42,717 bases of DNA from Kitasatospora griseola (lineage in GTDB: Bacteria; Actinomycetota; Actinomycetes; Streptomycetales; Streptomycetaceae), in assembly GCF_014648555.1 (NCBI RefSeq), contig NZ_BMRI01000002.1:23898-66614 (forward strand). Reading direction: 5' to 3'. Shown one piece after another: positions 23,746-30,976 of the stretch. The notes under the pieces were generated by a model that saw only the letters and a program-made list of their open reading frames with translations, was not told the origin of the DNA and did no database searches. Position 1 is the stretch's first letter. Each line of letters opens with the position of its first letter. A program made the translations under genes and the position numbers.

Positions 23746-24576
23746 GTGGGCTGGCAGGAACGCGAGGTGGATCCGAGCAGAAGTGCGCGCCACTTCTACG
23801 GGGCCGAGACCAGGCGACGACGTACCGAGGTCGGCTGGTCGCTCGCCCGGCTCTCGGGTGAAGTCCACTTCTCCCAGAGCACGTTGTCGCGCGTGGAGAA
23901 CGGCGACATCCGGGTCCCCGACGGCCTCTCGGAGGAACTGGACAGAGTGTTCGGGACCGGCGGGTTCTTCGTCCGCCTCCTCCCGCTCGTCCTGCGGGAG
24001 GCCCATCCGGCCAAGTACCGGGAGATCCTGACCACGGCGGACCGGGCCGTCGTCGACGAGTCCTACAGCCCCATCGTGCACGGCTTGCTCCAGACCGACC
24101 GGTACGCCCGGCACGCCCTGCGCATCGGACTTCCCTACGCGCCGGAGGGCGAAGTCGAGGAGCGGGTTCGCGCCCGGCTGGGCCGGCAACTGCGCATGCG
24201 CAGCGCGGAGTGCCGGTACTGGTTCATCCTGGACGAGGGCGCTCTCCGCCGGGCGTACGGCGGCCCCGAAGTGATGGCCGAGCAGCTGCGGGTGATCCTC
24301 GACGCGGCGACCCTGCCCAACGTCGTCGTGCAGGTGCTGCCGTTCACCGCCGGAGGGCACTCGGAGACCTCATCGCTCTGGCTGCTGACGCTGGCCGACG
24401 GTCACCAGATGGCGTACGAGGAGAGCAGCCGCGCCGGAACGATCTTCGAAGAAACCCAGGCCGTCGCGGAACGCCGGGCGCTCTACGATCTGCTGAGGGC
24501 TCAGGCGTTGTCCCGCCGGGAGTCCGTGCAACTGATCGGATCCGTACTGGAAGGACTGACCACCAATGTCTCATGA
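23746..24576 (+). CDS. XRE regulator with DUF5753 (WhiJ-like)
   Basis: A 276-residue regulator of the large actinobacterial WhiJ family. An XRE HTH occupies about residues 18-70 (RRRTEVGWSLARLSGEV and FSQSTLSRVENGD). A DUF5753 domain follows from about residue 100, with the hallmark YSPIVHGLLQTDRYAR, the middle RYWFILDEGALRRAYGG and VVQVLPFTAGG. GTG 23746 follows GGAGGAG with 5-nt spacing and is far better supported than any upstream start. It overlaps the DUF397 gene by 11 bases. Such pairs control development or antibiotic production. Confidence 0.92.
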   Translation: MGWQEREVDPSRSARHFYGAETRRRRTEVGWSLARLSGEVHFSQSTLSRVENGDIRVPDGLSEELDRVFGTGGFFVRLLPLVLREAHPAKYREILTTADRAVVDESYSPIVHGLLQTDRYARHALRIGLPYAPEGEVEERVRARLGRQLRMRSAECRYWFILDEGALRRAYGGPEVMAEQLRVILDAATLPNVVVQVLPFTAGGHSETSSLWLLTLADGHQMAYEESSRAGTIFEETQAVAERRALYDLLRAQALSRRESVQLIGSVLEGLTTNVS

Positions 24577-24769
24577 CCACGCGAACCGCCGTTGGCGCAA
24601 GAGCAGTTACAGCAACACCGACGGCGGCGGCTGCATCGAGGTGGACGACGCCAACCCGGGCCACGTCCGCGACTCCAAGGACCCTGCCGGACCCGTCCTG
24701 ACGTTCGCCCCCGAGGCGTGGGACGCGTTCGTCGGCGCCGTCGTCACGGGCGGGTTCGGCGAGGTCTGA
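24566..24769 (+). CDS. DUF397 protein
   Basis: A 67-residue DUF397 protein with the family opening RRWRKSSYSNTDGGGCIEVD, then VRDSKDPAGPVLTFAPEAWD and the closing helix AFVGAVV. DUF397 proteins pair with XRE-DUF5753 regulators and probably bind or inhibit them, much like an antitoxin-type partner, though no RNA or DNA activity is proven. ATG 24566 overlaps the regulator's 3' end by 11 bases, so both are made together. Confidence 0.93.
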   Translation: MSHDHANRRWRKSSYSNTDGGGCIEVDDANPGHVRDSKDPAGPVLTFAPEAWDAFVGAVVTGGFGEV

Positions 24770-24802
24770 CAGGGGCTGGTCGCTGACGCGGCCCGTGGTG
24801 GT

Positions 24803-25018
24803 TCAGCGGGTGTCGCGGGCCGCGCGGAGGATGAGGTCGGCGACCGCGGCCGGGTGGGAGACGGCGACGGCGTGGGAGGCGTTGTCGATGGTGACGGTCC
24901 TGGCGTGGGCGCGGTCGGCCATCCACTGCTCGGCCTTCGGCGGGATGTTGTAGTCCTGGCCGGCCACCATGGCGTAGGAGGGGATGTCCTTCCAGCGGGT
25001 GCGGGAGGAACGGGACAT
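24803..25018 (-). pseudogene. 3' remnant of an alpha/beta hydrolase
   Basis: The last 71 codons resemble the end of an alpha/beta hydrolase: WKDIPSYAMVAGQDYNIPP, AEQWMADRAHARTVTI and the catalytic-His region SHAVAVSHPAAVADLIL. The nucleophile part and the oxyanion region are missing. It is joined directly to the 5' remnant of a different hydrolase at 25019-25265, so this looks like a deletion junction. Confidence 0.75.
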
Positions 25019-25265
25019 GACGGTGTGCCGGTCGCCCCGGCCGGGCGGACGATCCGCGCCCGCAGCCGGTCGGCCCGCCGGGAACGGTGATCCACTCCTC
25101 GTCGATCGCCGGCAGCTCGATCTCCCCGGACTGGACCTCGTCGACGGCCTTGCGGCCCTCCTCCGGACCCAGGTCGAACAGGTACGGCGGGTTGGCGGTG
25201 GCCTCGGCGAATTCCCGCGCCTGCGGCTCCAGGACCAAGCCGGCGGTGGCCTGCGAATCGGACAT
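25019..25265 (-). pseudogene. 5' remnant of a second hydrolase (lipase-like)
   Basis: From ATG 25265 the frame reads PPYLFDLGPEEGRKAVDEVQ and EEWITVPGGPTG, the N-terminal region of HSL-type alpha/beta hydrolases. A frameshift then moves to RARIVRPAGATGT before the sequence jumps to the unrelated 3' remnant. The catalytic domain is absent. Confidence 0.72.
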
Positions 25266-25539
25266 GGTGAAGGGCGCTTCTCGGTGATCGAACGGGGAGG
25301 CCTTCAGGTTGGTTACCCGTTCCCGCCCCGCCTGTACACGCAGCACACGCGTTCCGGCCGGTCCGCGTACTCGTCGCCACCGCCCGTCGCGCCGCCGACC
25401 CGGCGAGCCGGGGCCGGGACCGTCCGTTGCCGTCCTTCACCGCGACGCGGCCGACGTACGACCAACCGGCTCGGTGTGCCAGGGAATCACCGATCGTCCC
25501 GGAGTGGGTCGAGCCGCAGGGTCGTGGTCTCGCCACGTC
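25266..25539. other. Intergenic region, no gene seen
   Basis: About 270 bp of GC-rich sequence between the hydrolase remnants and the MFS gene 3' end. I see no clear start, hairpin or repeat. Confidence 0.4.
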
Positions 25540-26838
25540 TCATTGAGCCCCGGCTTCCCGGTCATCGATGAGGTGCTCCGCCGGCTGTGAGCTGCGCGCG
25601 GGCGACTTCCCGGGCATGGACAGGTACACCGGGACAGCGAGCACCGCCATCCCGGCCCCGTAGAGCAGGAAGGTGCCGGGGGTTCCGAGCCGGCTCTGGA
25701 CGAGGGCTCCGATCGCCGCTCCGACGGGCATGGATCCCATGATGATCGTGCGGTACGCCCCGCCGACGGCGCCCCGGATCCCGGGCGGTGTGAGTCGTTG
25801 GCGCAGCGAGACGGTGACGACTCCCCACATGCCGCCGAGGCCGCTGCCCGCGGTCATGGCGACCCAGAGCCACGGGCCGTGGAACAGCACGGGCGCGACG
25901 AACATCAGGCCCCAGCCGATCCGGGAGGCGCACAGCACCGGCGCGCTGCCCAGCCGCCGTTCGGCGCGGTGCGCGGTCAGGGAGCCGAGGGCGGTGCCGA
26001 CTCCGACGGAGCTGAGGAGGAATCCGTAGCCGGCGTCGCCGAGATGCAGTGGACCCGAAGTCGCGTACACCACGAGCAGGGCGAGGAAGGAGGTGTTCGC
26101 GAGCGTGGTCAGCGCGCCCGTGAGGGTGATCATCCGGATGGTCCGGTGGCGGAGCACGAAGGCGACCCCGGTCCAGATCCTCGTGGGCTCCTTCTCTCGC
26201 GACGGTACGCGTCCGACGTCCTTCGGCAGCAGGGCGAGTTGGAGCATCGAGCCGAGGTAGCCCGCGCCGGCGCCCAGGAAGGTGAGGGGCATGGCGACAG
26301 CGGTCAGCCAACCGGCGAGGGTGGGGGCGACGAACTGGCTGGTCACTCGCATGGAGGTGTTGAGTCGGCCGTTGGCCTTGGTGAGGTCATCGGGCGCGAC
26401 GATGGTGGGGAGCACGGTCTCGCTGCTGGTGTTGAACACCGTCTCGGCGATGCCGACGAGGAACGCCAGTACCAGCAGCACTGGCAGCGTCAGGACATGG
26501 GCGACCGCGGCGATGCCGACCGTCGCGATGAGCACGGCGCGGGCCCCGTCGGCGGCGACCATCGACACCTTGCGACTGGTCCGGTCGGCGAGCATGCCCG
26601 CAGGAACTCCGAAGATCAGCCACGGCAGGGTCGTCACCACCATCACCAGGGAGGACGCGCTGCTGGAATGCGTGAGCCGGGCCGCCACGAGAAGCAGCCC
26701 CATCCGGAAGACGCCGTCCGCCGTATTGGCCAGGACGGATGCACCGAGCACCGCACGGAACGGCCCCGGCGCGAGCCGCTTCCGGCGGGCAGGAAGCCAC
26801 GCGTCGGCCCTGCCCGCGCTCGCGATCTTGTTTGACAT
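25540..26838 (-). CDS. MFS transporter, macrolide-efflux type
   Basis: A 432-residue major facilitator with about 12 hydrophobic segments. The first helix is FRAVLGASVLANTADGVFRM, followed by WLIFGVPAGMLADRTSRKV, the motif-A-like loop that closes the gate. Later segments include VLTLPVLLVLAFLVGIAETV and FVAPTLAGWLTAVAMPLTFL. Its pattern matches MFS_3 (enterobactin/macrolide exporter-like) drug exporters. ATG 26838 is the first in frame after a stop. It is divergent from the DUF2079 gene, with one palindromic site between them, 126 bp from its start. Confidence 0.88.
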   Translation of the reverse strand: MSNKIASAGRADAWLPARRKRLAPGPFRAVLGASVLANTADGVFRMGLLLVAARLTHSSSASSLVMVVTTLPWLIFGVPAGMLADRTSRKVSMVAADGARAVLIATVGIAAVAHVLTLPVLLVLAFLVGIAETVFNTSSETVLPTIVAPDDLTKANGRLNTSMRVTSQFVAPTLAGWLTAVAMPLTFLGAGAGYLGSMLQLALLPKDVGRVPSREKEPTRIWTGVAFVLRHRTIRMITLTGALTTLANTSFLALLVVYATSGPLHLGDAGYGFLLSSVGVGTALGSLTAHRAERRLGSAPVLCASRIGWGLMFVAPVLFHGPWLWVAMTAGSGLGGMWGVVTVSLRQRLTPPGIRGAVGGAYRTIIMGSMPVGAAIGALVQSRLGTPGTFLLYGAGMAVLAVPVYLSMPGKSPARSSQPAEHLIDDREAGAQ

Positions 26839-26961
26839 GCCCCGACCGTAGCGCCGCCGACCAGCACACCGGACGACCCCGTCCGATTCCGGGGCATCAG
26901 GGCAGGTCAGAGGCCCCGACGGCGGTTGCCGGCCGGGGTTGACGGGCTGCTTCGGGTTCCA

Positions 26962-26993
26962 CCACCCTTCCACTAATTCATTAGTGGAAGGGT
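26962..26993. promoter_or_regulatory. GntR operator-like palindrome, DUF2079 copy
   Basis: Arms ACCCTTCCACTAAT and ATTAGTGGAAGGGT are perfectly complementary around a 2-bp centre, a 30-bp near-continuous palindrome. Its right arm holds the GGAAGG that could be the ribosome site of the DUF2079 gene (ATG 27003). The left arm CCACCCTTCCACTAAT is 15/16 identical to the site at 28536, before the GntR gene, so one regulator probably binds both. Confidence 0.75.
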
Positions 26994-27002
26994 ACTTTCG
27001 CG

Positions 27003-28493
27003 ATGCCTTCAGCCGTCTCCACCCCCCTGCCTCCACCGGCCGCCGCCGCTCCCCCGCCCGTCGGCGTCCTGCGCCTGGTGCTCGCGCGGGTCTCACCTGC
27101 CGTGCTGGCGTGGGGACTTGGCGTCCTGTTCGCGGCGGTGTACTGCTGCGTCTCGCTGAATCGGTACCGCCGGTTGGAGAGTCAGGCGTACGACCTGGGG
27201 ATCTTCGAGCAGGCGGTGCGGGCGTACGCGCACGGGCGGGCGCCGGTCGTGGCGTTGAAGGGGCCGGGCTACCACCTGCTCGGCGACCACTTCCATCCGA
27301 TCCTGGCCACGCTCGCGCCCGTGTACCGGCTGTTCCCGGACGCCCGGACGCTGCTGGTGGCGCAGGCGGTGCTGATGGCGCTGGCGGTGGTGCCGGTGGC
27401 CCGCTGGGCGGGCGAGGTGGGCGGGCGGCGACTCGGGGCGGTGGTCGGCTGCCTGGCCGGGCTGTCCTGGGGAGTGGCCTCCGCGGTCGGCGACGACTTC
27501 CACGAAATCGCCTTCGCAGTCCCGATGTTGGCGTTCGCGGCGGTGGCGCTGGGACGCCGCCGGCCGGTCGCGGCGGTGTGCTGGGCACTGCCGCTGGTGC
27601 TGGTGAAGGAGGACCTGGGGCTGACGCTCACGGCCGTCGCCCTGCTCGCCTTCCGGCGCGCGCCGGCCGGCAGCCGGGCCCGCATACTGGCGGTGGCGGC
27701 GGCGCTGTTCGGCGTGGCGGCGACGGTGGTGACGGTCTGGCTGGTGGTGCCCGCCTTCAACCCGCACGGCGGCTTCGACTACGGCGGCCAGCTCTCCGCC
27801 GGGCAGGCCGCGTCCGCGCCGTGGACGGTGGTGCTGCGGCCGTTCTGGCCGCCGTTGAAGTGGCTGCTGCTGGGGCTGTTGGCGGCGACGGCCGGGTTCG
27901 CGGGCCTGCGTTCGCCGCTGGTGCTGATCTGCGCGCCGACCCTGGCGTGGCGGCTGCTGGCCGACAACCAGCACTACTGGGGCGTCAGTTACCACTACAG
28001 CGCGGTGCTGATGCCGCTGCTGCTGGCCGGCCTGGTGGAGACCGTCACCCGGATGGAGCGCCGCCGGGCGCGTCGCACGCTGGCCCTCGCCGCGCTCACC
28101 GCCGTCCTGACGCTGCCGCTGTACCCGCTGCGCGAGGCGGTGCTGCCGTCCGCCTGGGGGACGTCCGAGCGGGTGGTGAAGATCCGCGCCGCGCTGGCGC
28201 GGATACCGGACGGCGCGAGCGTGGTGGCGACCAATCACCTGGCCGCGCAGCTCGCCGGACGGACCGACGTCGCCCTGGTGTGCCGCGAGCCCGAGCCGCC
28301 GTTCGGCGCGCTGCGGCCGGACGGCGTCCGGGAGGGCGGCCCGCAGTGGGTGGTGGTGGACCTGGCCGACCCGAGCGTGCACGTGCCGTGCCCGGTCGCC
28401 GACACCTGGCGGATGCTGGTCGGCTACGAACAGCGCTTCGGGTACCGGGTGGTGGTCGACGACGGCGACCTGGTGCTGCTGCGCCACCCCTGA
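27003..28493 (+). CDS. DUF2079 membrane protein
   Basis: A 496-residue polytopic protein of the DUF2079 family. A Pro/Ala-rich start (about 22 residues) leads to the first membrane helix (VLAWGLGVLFAAVYCCVSL). The conserved ESQAYDLGIFEQAV and HLLGDHFHPILATLAPVY follow, then further helices. A charged segment with KEDLGLT sits in the middle. DUF2079 proteins resemble GT-C glycosyltransferases in layout, with acidic and histidine residues in the first loops, but have no proven reaction. ATG 27003 overlaps the operator region. It is likely co-regulated with the GntR-ABC operon through the shared palindrome, though the gene itself is separate from it. Confidence 0.88.
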   Translation: MPSAVSTPLPPPAAAAPPPVGVLRLVLARVSPAVLAWGLGVLFAAVYCCVSLNRYRRLESQAYDLGIFEQAVRAYAHGRAPVVALKGPGYHLLGDHFHPILATLAPVYRLFPDARTLLVAQAVLMALAVVPVARWAGEVGGRRLGAVVGCLAGLSWGVASAVGDDFHEIAFAVPMLAFAAVALGRRRPVAAVCWALPLVLVKEDLGLTLTAVALLAFRRAPAGSRARILAVAAALFGVAATVVTVWLVVPAFNPHGGFDYGGQLSAGQAASAPWTVVLRPFWPPLKWLLLGLLAATAGFAGLRSPLVLICAPTLAWRLLADNQHYWGVSYHYSAVLMPLLLAGLVETVTRMERRRARRTLALAALTAVLTLPLYPLREAVLPSAWGTSERVVKIRAALARIPDGASVVATNHLAAQLAGRTDVALVCREPEPPFGALRPDGVREGGPQWVVVDLADPSVHVPCPVADTWRMLVGYEQRFGYRVVVDDGDLVLLRHP

Positions 28494-28535
28494 CATCTCC
28501 CGAAGGTGTCGGCTTGACCGCCGCGCCCCCGTCCG

Positions 28536-28569
28536 CCACCATTCCACTAATCAACTAGTGAAAGGGTGG
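28536..28569. promoter_or_regulatory. GntR operator-like palindrome, GntR copy
   Basis: Left arm CCACCATTCCACTAAT and right arm ACTAGTGAAAGGGTGG are complementary at 13 of 16 positions around a 2-bp centre. The left arm is nearly identical to the site before the DUF2079 gene. It ends 6 bp before the GntR GTG start, the place for autoregulation. Confidence 0.7.
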
Positions 28570-28575
28570 TGCGGC

Positions 28576-29004
28576 GTGATCGAGTACCGCCTCGATCGGC
28601 GCAGCGGCGTCCCCACGTACCAGCAGATCGTGCAGCAGACCAAGCAGGCGCTGCGGCTCGGCGCGCTGCAGCCCGGGGACAAGCTCCCGACGGCCCGGGA
28701 GGTGGTGGAGCGGACCGCGGTCAATCCCAACACGGTGCTCAAGGCGTACCGGGAGTTGGAGCGGGAGGGCCTGGTCGAGCCGCGTCCGGGGCTGGGCACC
28801 TTCGTGCTCCGTTCGCTGTCCCGGCCGGGCACGGCCGAGGACGGGCCGCTGCGGGCCGAGTTGACGGCCTGGGTGGACGGGGCGCGGCAGGCCGGGCTGG
28901 ACCGGGAGGACATCAGCGCACTGGTGGCCTCCGTGCTGGATCAGCGCTTCGAGTCGGGGGTTCCCCCGGTGGCGCGGGAGACGAGGAGTGAAGGGGAGCG
29001 ATGA
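28576..29004 (+). CDS. GntR-family regulator, YtrA subfamily
   Basis: A 142-residue short GntR regulator of the YtrA type. The winged HTH (about residues 10-75) reads VPTYQQIVQQTKQALRLG, PTAREVVERTAVNPNTVLKA and GLVEPRPGLGTFV; the C-terminal tail is a short dimerising helix pair, with no large effector domain. YtrA-type genes lie first in ABC transporter operons and repress them until a cell-wall antibiotic or similar signal is present. GTG 28576 is preferred over the upstream GTG 28558 inside the operator. It overlaps the ATPase gene by 4 bases. Confidence 0.93.
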   Translation: MIEYRLDRRSGVPTYQQIVQQTKQALRLGALQPGDKLPTAREVVERTAVNPNTVLKAYRELEREGLVEPRPGLGTFVLRSLSRPGTAEDGPLRAELTAWVDGARQAGLDREDISALVASVLDQRFESGVPPVARETRSEGER

Positions 29005-29903
29005 CCGAGGTCACGGGCCCCGCGCCCGCGGTGCACGCCGTGGGGCTGGGCAAGAGCTACCGTCGCGGCCAGTGGGCGCTGCGGCACTGCGGGTTCGCCG
29101 TTCCGGCGGGCCGGGTGTGCGGCGTGGTGGGTCCGAACGGTGCGGGCAAGAGCACGCTGTTCGGGCTGATGGCGCATCTGTTCGCGCCGTCGGAGGGCGA
29201 GTTGCGGGTGTTCGGCGAGCCCGCGGGCACGCCTGCGCTGCGCGCCCGGATCGGCAGCGTGACGCAGAGCAGGCCGCTGTACCCGTCGTTCACCGTCGAG
29301 GAGACACTGCGGCTGGGCCGGGAGCTCAACCCGGGCTGGGACGAGGCCTGCGCACAGCGGGTGATCGAGCTGGGCGGCCTGTCGCCCCGCGCCCGGGTGG
29401 GTTCGCTGTCCGGCGGGCAGCGCAGCCGGGTGGCGCTGGCGCTGGCCATGGCCAAGCGGCCCGAACTCCTGCTGCTGGACGAGCCGATGGCCGATCTGGA
29501 CCCGCTGGCCCGGCACGACCTGATGGGCCTGCTGCTGTCGGACGCCGCCGAGCGCGCCACCACCGTGATGATCTCCTCGCACCTGCTGGCCGAGCTCGAC
29601 GGCGCGATCGACCACGTGCTGCTGGTGCAGTCCGGCCGGGTCCGGCTGGCCGGCGACCTGGACGAGATCCTCGACGGCCACCGGCTGGTGACCGGACTCG
29701 CCGACGCGCCTCGCCCGCCCGGCGACGCGGTGGAGTGGCGGGTGACGGGCCGTCAGGTCACCGGCCTGCTGCGCACCGACTCCCCGGTGCCGGACGCGTG
29801 GGAGCCGAGCCGCCCGCAGCTGGAGCAGCTGCTGCTCGGCTACCTGCGCAACCCCGACGCCCCCGTTCCGTCCGCCCCCAGCACCTGCGAGGCCGCCGCA
29901 TGA
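29001..29903 (+). CDS. ABC transporter ATP-binding protein
   Basis: A 300-residue ABC ATPase. Walker A is GPNGAGKSTL (near residue 45), the Q-loop is in SVTQSRPLYPSF, the signature is SLSGGQRSR (near 135) and Walker B is LLLLDEPMADLDP. The H-loop His is in SSHLLAEL. A C-terminal extension of about 70 residues may contact the permease. ATG 29001 overlaps the GntR stop; its own stop overlaps the permease ATG (ATGA). Together these encode a one-ATPase, one-permease exporter under YtrA-type control. Confidence 0.95.
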   Translation: MTEVTGPAPAVHAVGLGKSYRRGQWALRHCGFAVPAGRVCGVVGPNGAGKSTLFGLMAHLFAPSEGELRVFGEPAGTPALRARIGSVTQSRPLYPSFTVEETLRLGRELNPGWDEACAQRVIELGGLSPRARVGSLSGGQRSRVALALAMAKRPELLLLDEPMADLDPLARHDLMGLLLSDAAERATTVMISSHLLAELDGAIDHVLLVQSGRVRLAGDLDEILDGHRLVTGLADAPRPPGDAVEWRVTGRQVTGLLRTDSPVPDAWEPSRPQLEQLLLGYLRNPDAPVPSAPSTCEAAA

Positions 29904-30901
29904 CCACCGTCGAGCTGTCCCGCGGGAGCACCGCCCCGTCGCGGCTGTCCGTGCTGCGTCCGCGCGGCCCGTTCTGGCCGGCCTGGCGGCAGAGCCGTCC
30001 GCTGCGCCGGGTGGCGGTCGGGGTGCTGCTGGTCGCCGCGGTCGGCCTGGTGACGATGAATCTGCTGCTGCTGGACGCCGACCGCGGCCTCGCCGGCAGC
30101 CTGTGCGCCCTCCCGAACCACTGCGCGGATCTGAACTCCCGGATCTTCATGCTGAACACGGTGTTCACCAACGTGGTGCAGCCGGCGATGGTCGCCCTCC
30201 CGGTGCTGGTGGGCATGTTCGTGGGCGCGCCGCTGCTGGCCCAGGAGTACGAGCGGGGCACGGTGCAGCTGATCCGGGCGCAGTCGGTCTCGCCGGCGCG
30301 CTGGCTGACGGCCCGGCTGGTCGTCCCGGCGGTGGTGGTGGCGCTGTCGGCGGGCGTCCTGTCGGCGCTCACCACCTGGGTGTGGCGCACCGGCATCGCC
30401 GGCCACCGGTTCTTCCTCGACTCGCCGTTCCCGGGCTTCACCTACCACGCGCTCGACCTGGCCCCACTGGCCTGGTCGCTGTTCGGGCTGGCGCTGGGCA
30501 CGGCGGTCGGCGTGCTGCTGCGGCGCACGATCGCGTCCATCCTGGTCAGCGGTGTGCTGCTGCTGCTCGCCGAGCTGCTGATGCGCTTCGCCCGGCCGTA
30601 CTTCCTCCCGCTGGTGCACGGCTCGGCGCCGAACAGCCGCAACCACCTCGGCATGTTCATCCAGCCGTCGCAGTCGTGGCTGGTGAACAGCGGCGCGGTG
30701 CTCGCGGACGGCACCCGGCTGTCCGAGGCCGACTGCTCCCGCAACTACCAGGCCTGCCAGGACGCGCCGACGGTGTGGGGCGAGTACCACCCGGTGTCGC
30801 ACTTCGTGCCGATGCAGCTGGTCGAGTCGGGCGTGCTGCTGGTGCTGACGGCCGCGCTGGTCGTGCTGGTGTACCGCCGGGTGACCCGCGCCGTGCTCTG
30901 A
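29900..30901 (+). CDS. ABC transporter permease
   Basis: A 333-residue membrane protein with about six transmembrane segments. The first is VAVGVLLVAAVGLVTMNLLL near residue 40, followed by a large external loop with cysteines. The next segments include VQPAMVALPVLVGMFVGAPL and LVVPAVVVALSAGVLSALTT, then LVLTAALVVLVYRRVTRA at the end. The motif LLAQEYERGTVQLIRAQSVS near residue 115 is the cytoplasmic coupling region typical of ABC-2 exporters. It is translationally coupled to the ATPase. The substrate is unknown, but YtrA-type systems often answer to cell-envelope stress. Confidence 0.9.
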   Translation: MTTVELSRGSTAPSRLSVLRPRGPFWPAWRQSRPLRRVAVGVLLVAAVGLVTMNLLLLDADRGLAGSLCALPNHCADLNSRIFMLNTVFTNVVQPAMVALPVLVGMFVGAPLLAQEYERGTVQLIRAQSVSPARWLTARLVVPAVVVALSAGVLSALTTWVWRTGIAGHRFFLDSPFPGFTYHALDLAPLAWSLFGLALGTAVGVLLRRTIASILVSGVLLLLAELLMRFARPYFLPLVHGSAPNSRNHLGMFIQPSQSWLVNSGAVLADGTRLSEADCSRNYQACQDAPTVWGEYHPVSHFVPMQLVESGVLLVLTAALVVLVYRRVTRAVL

Positions 30902-30917
30902 GCACACCCGCTCCCCC

Positions 30918-30948
30918 GGCCCCGGACGGTCCTCGACCGCCCGGGGCC
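30918..30948. terminator. Terminator between convergent genes
   Basis: GGCCCCGGACGGTC and GACCGCCCGGGGCC pair at 13 of 14 positions around a 3-nt loop, 17 bp after the permease stop. It can serve both converging genes. Confidence 0.75.
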
Positions 30949-30976
30949 GACGCGTTGTCCGCCCGGGGCCGACGCG
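30937..30976. repeat. Direct repeat, 18 bp, beside the terminator
   Basis: CCGCCCGGGGCCGACGCG occurs at 30937-30954 and 30959-30976, a 22-bp period. The first copy is part of the terminator's right arm; the second ends directly before the stop codon of the minus-strand gene. Confidence 0.7.

Noticed and set aside
28558..28575. Earlier GTG start of the GntR gene
   Set aside because: It lies inside the operator palindrome, and YtrA-type proteins begin near the I-x-Y-R-L-D segment, so GTG 28576 is better.
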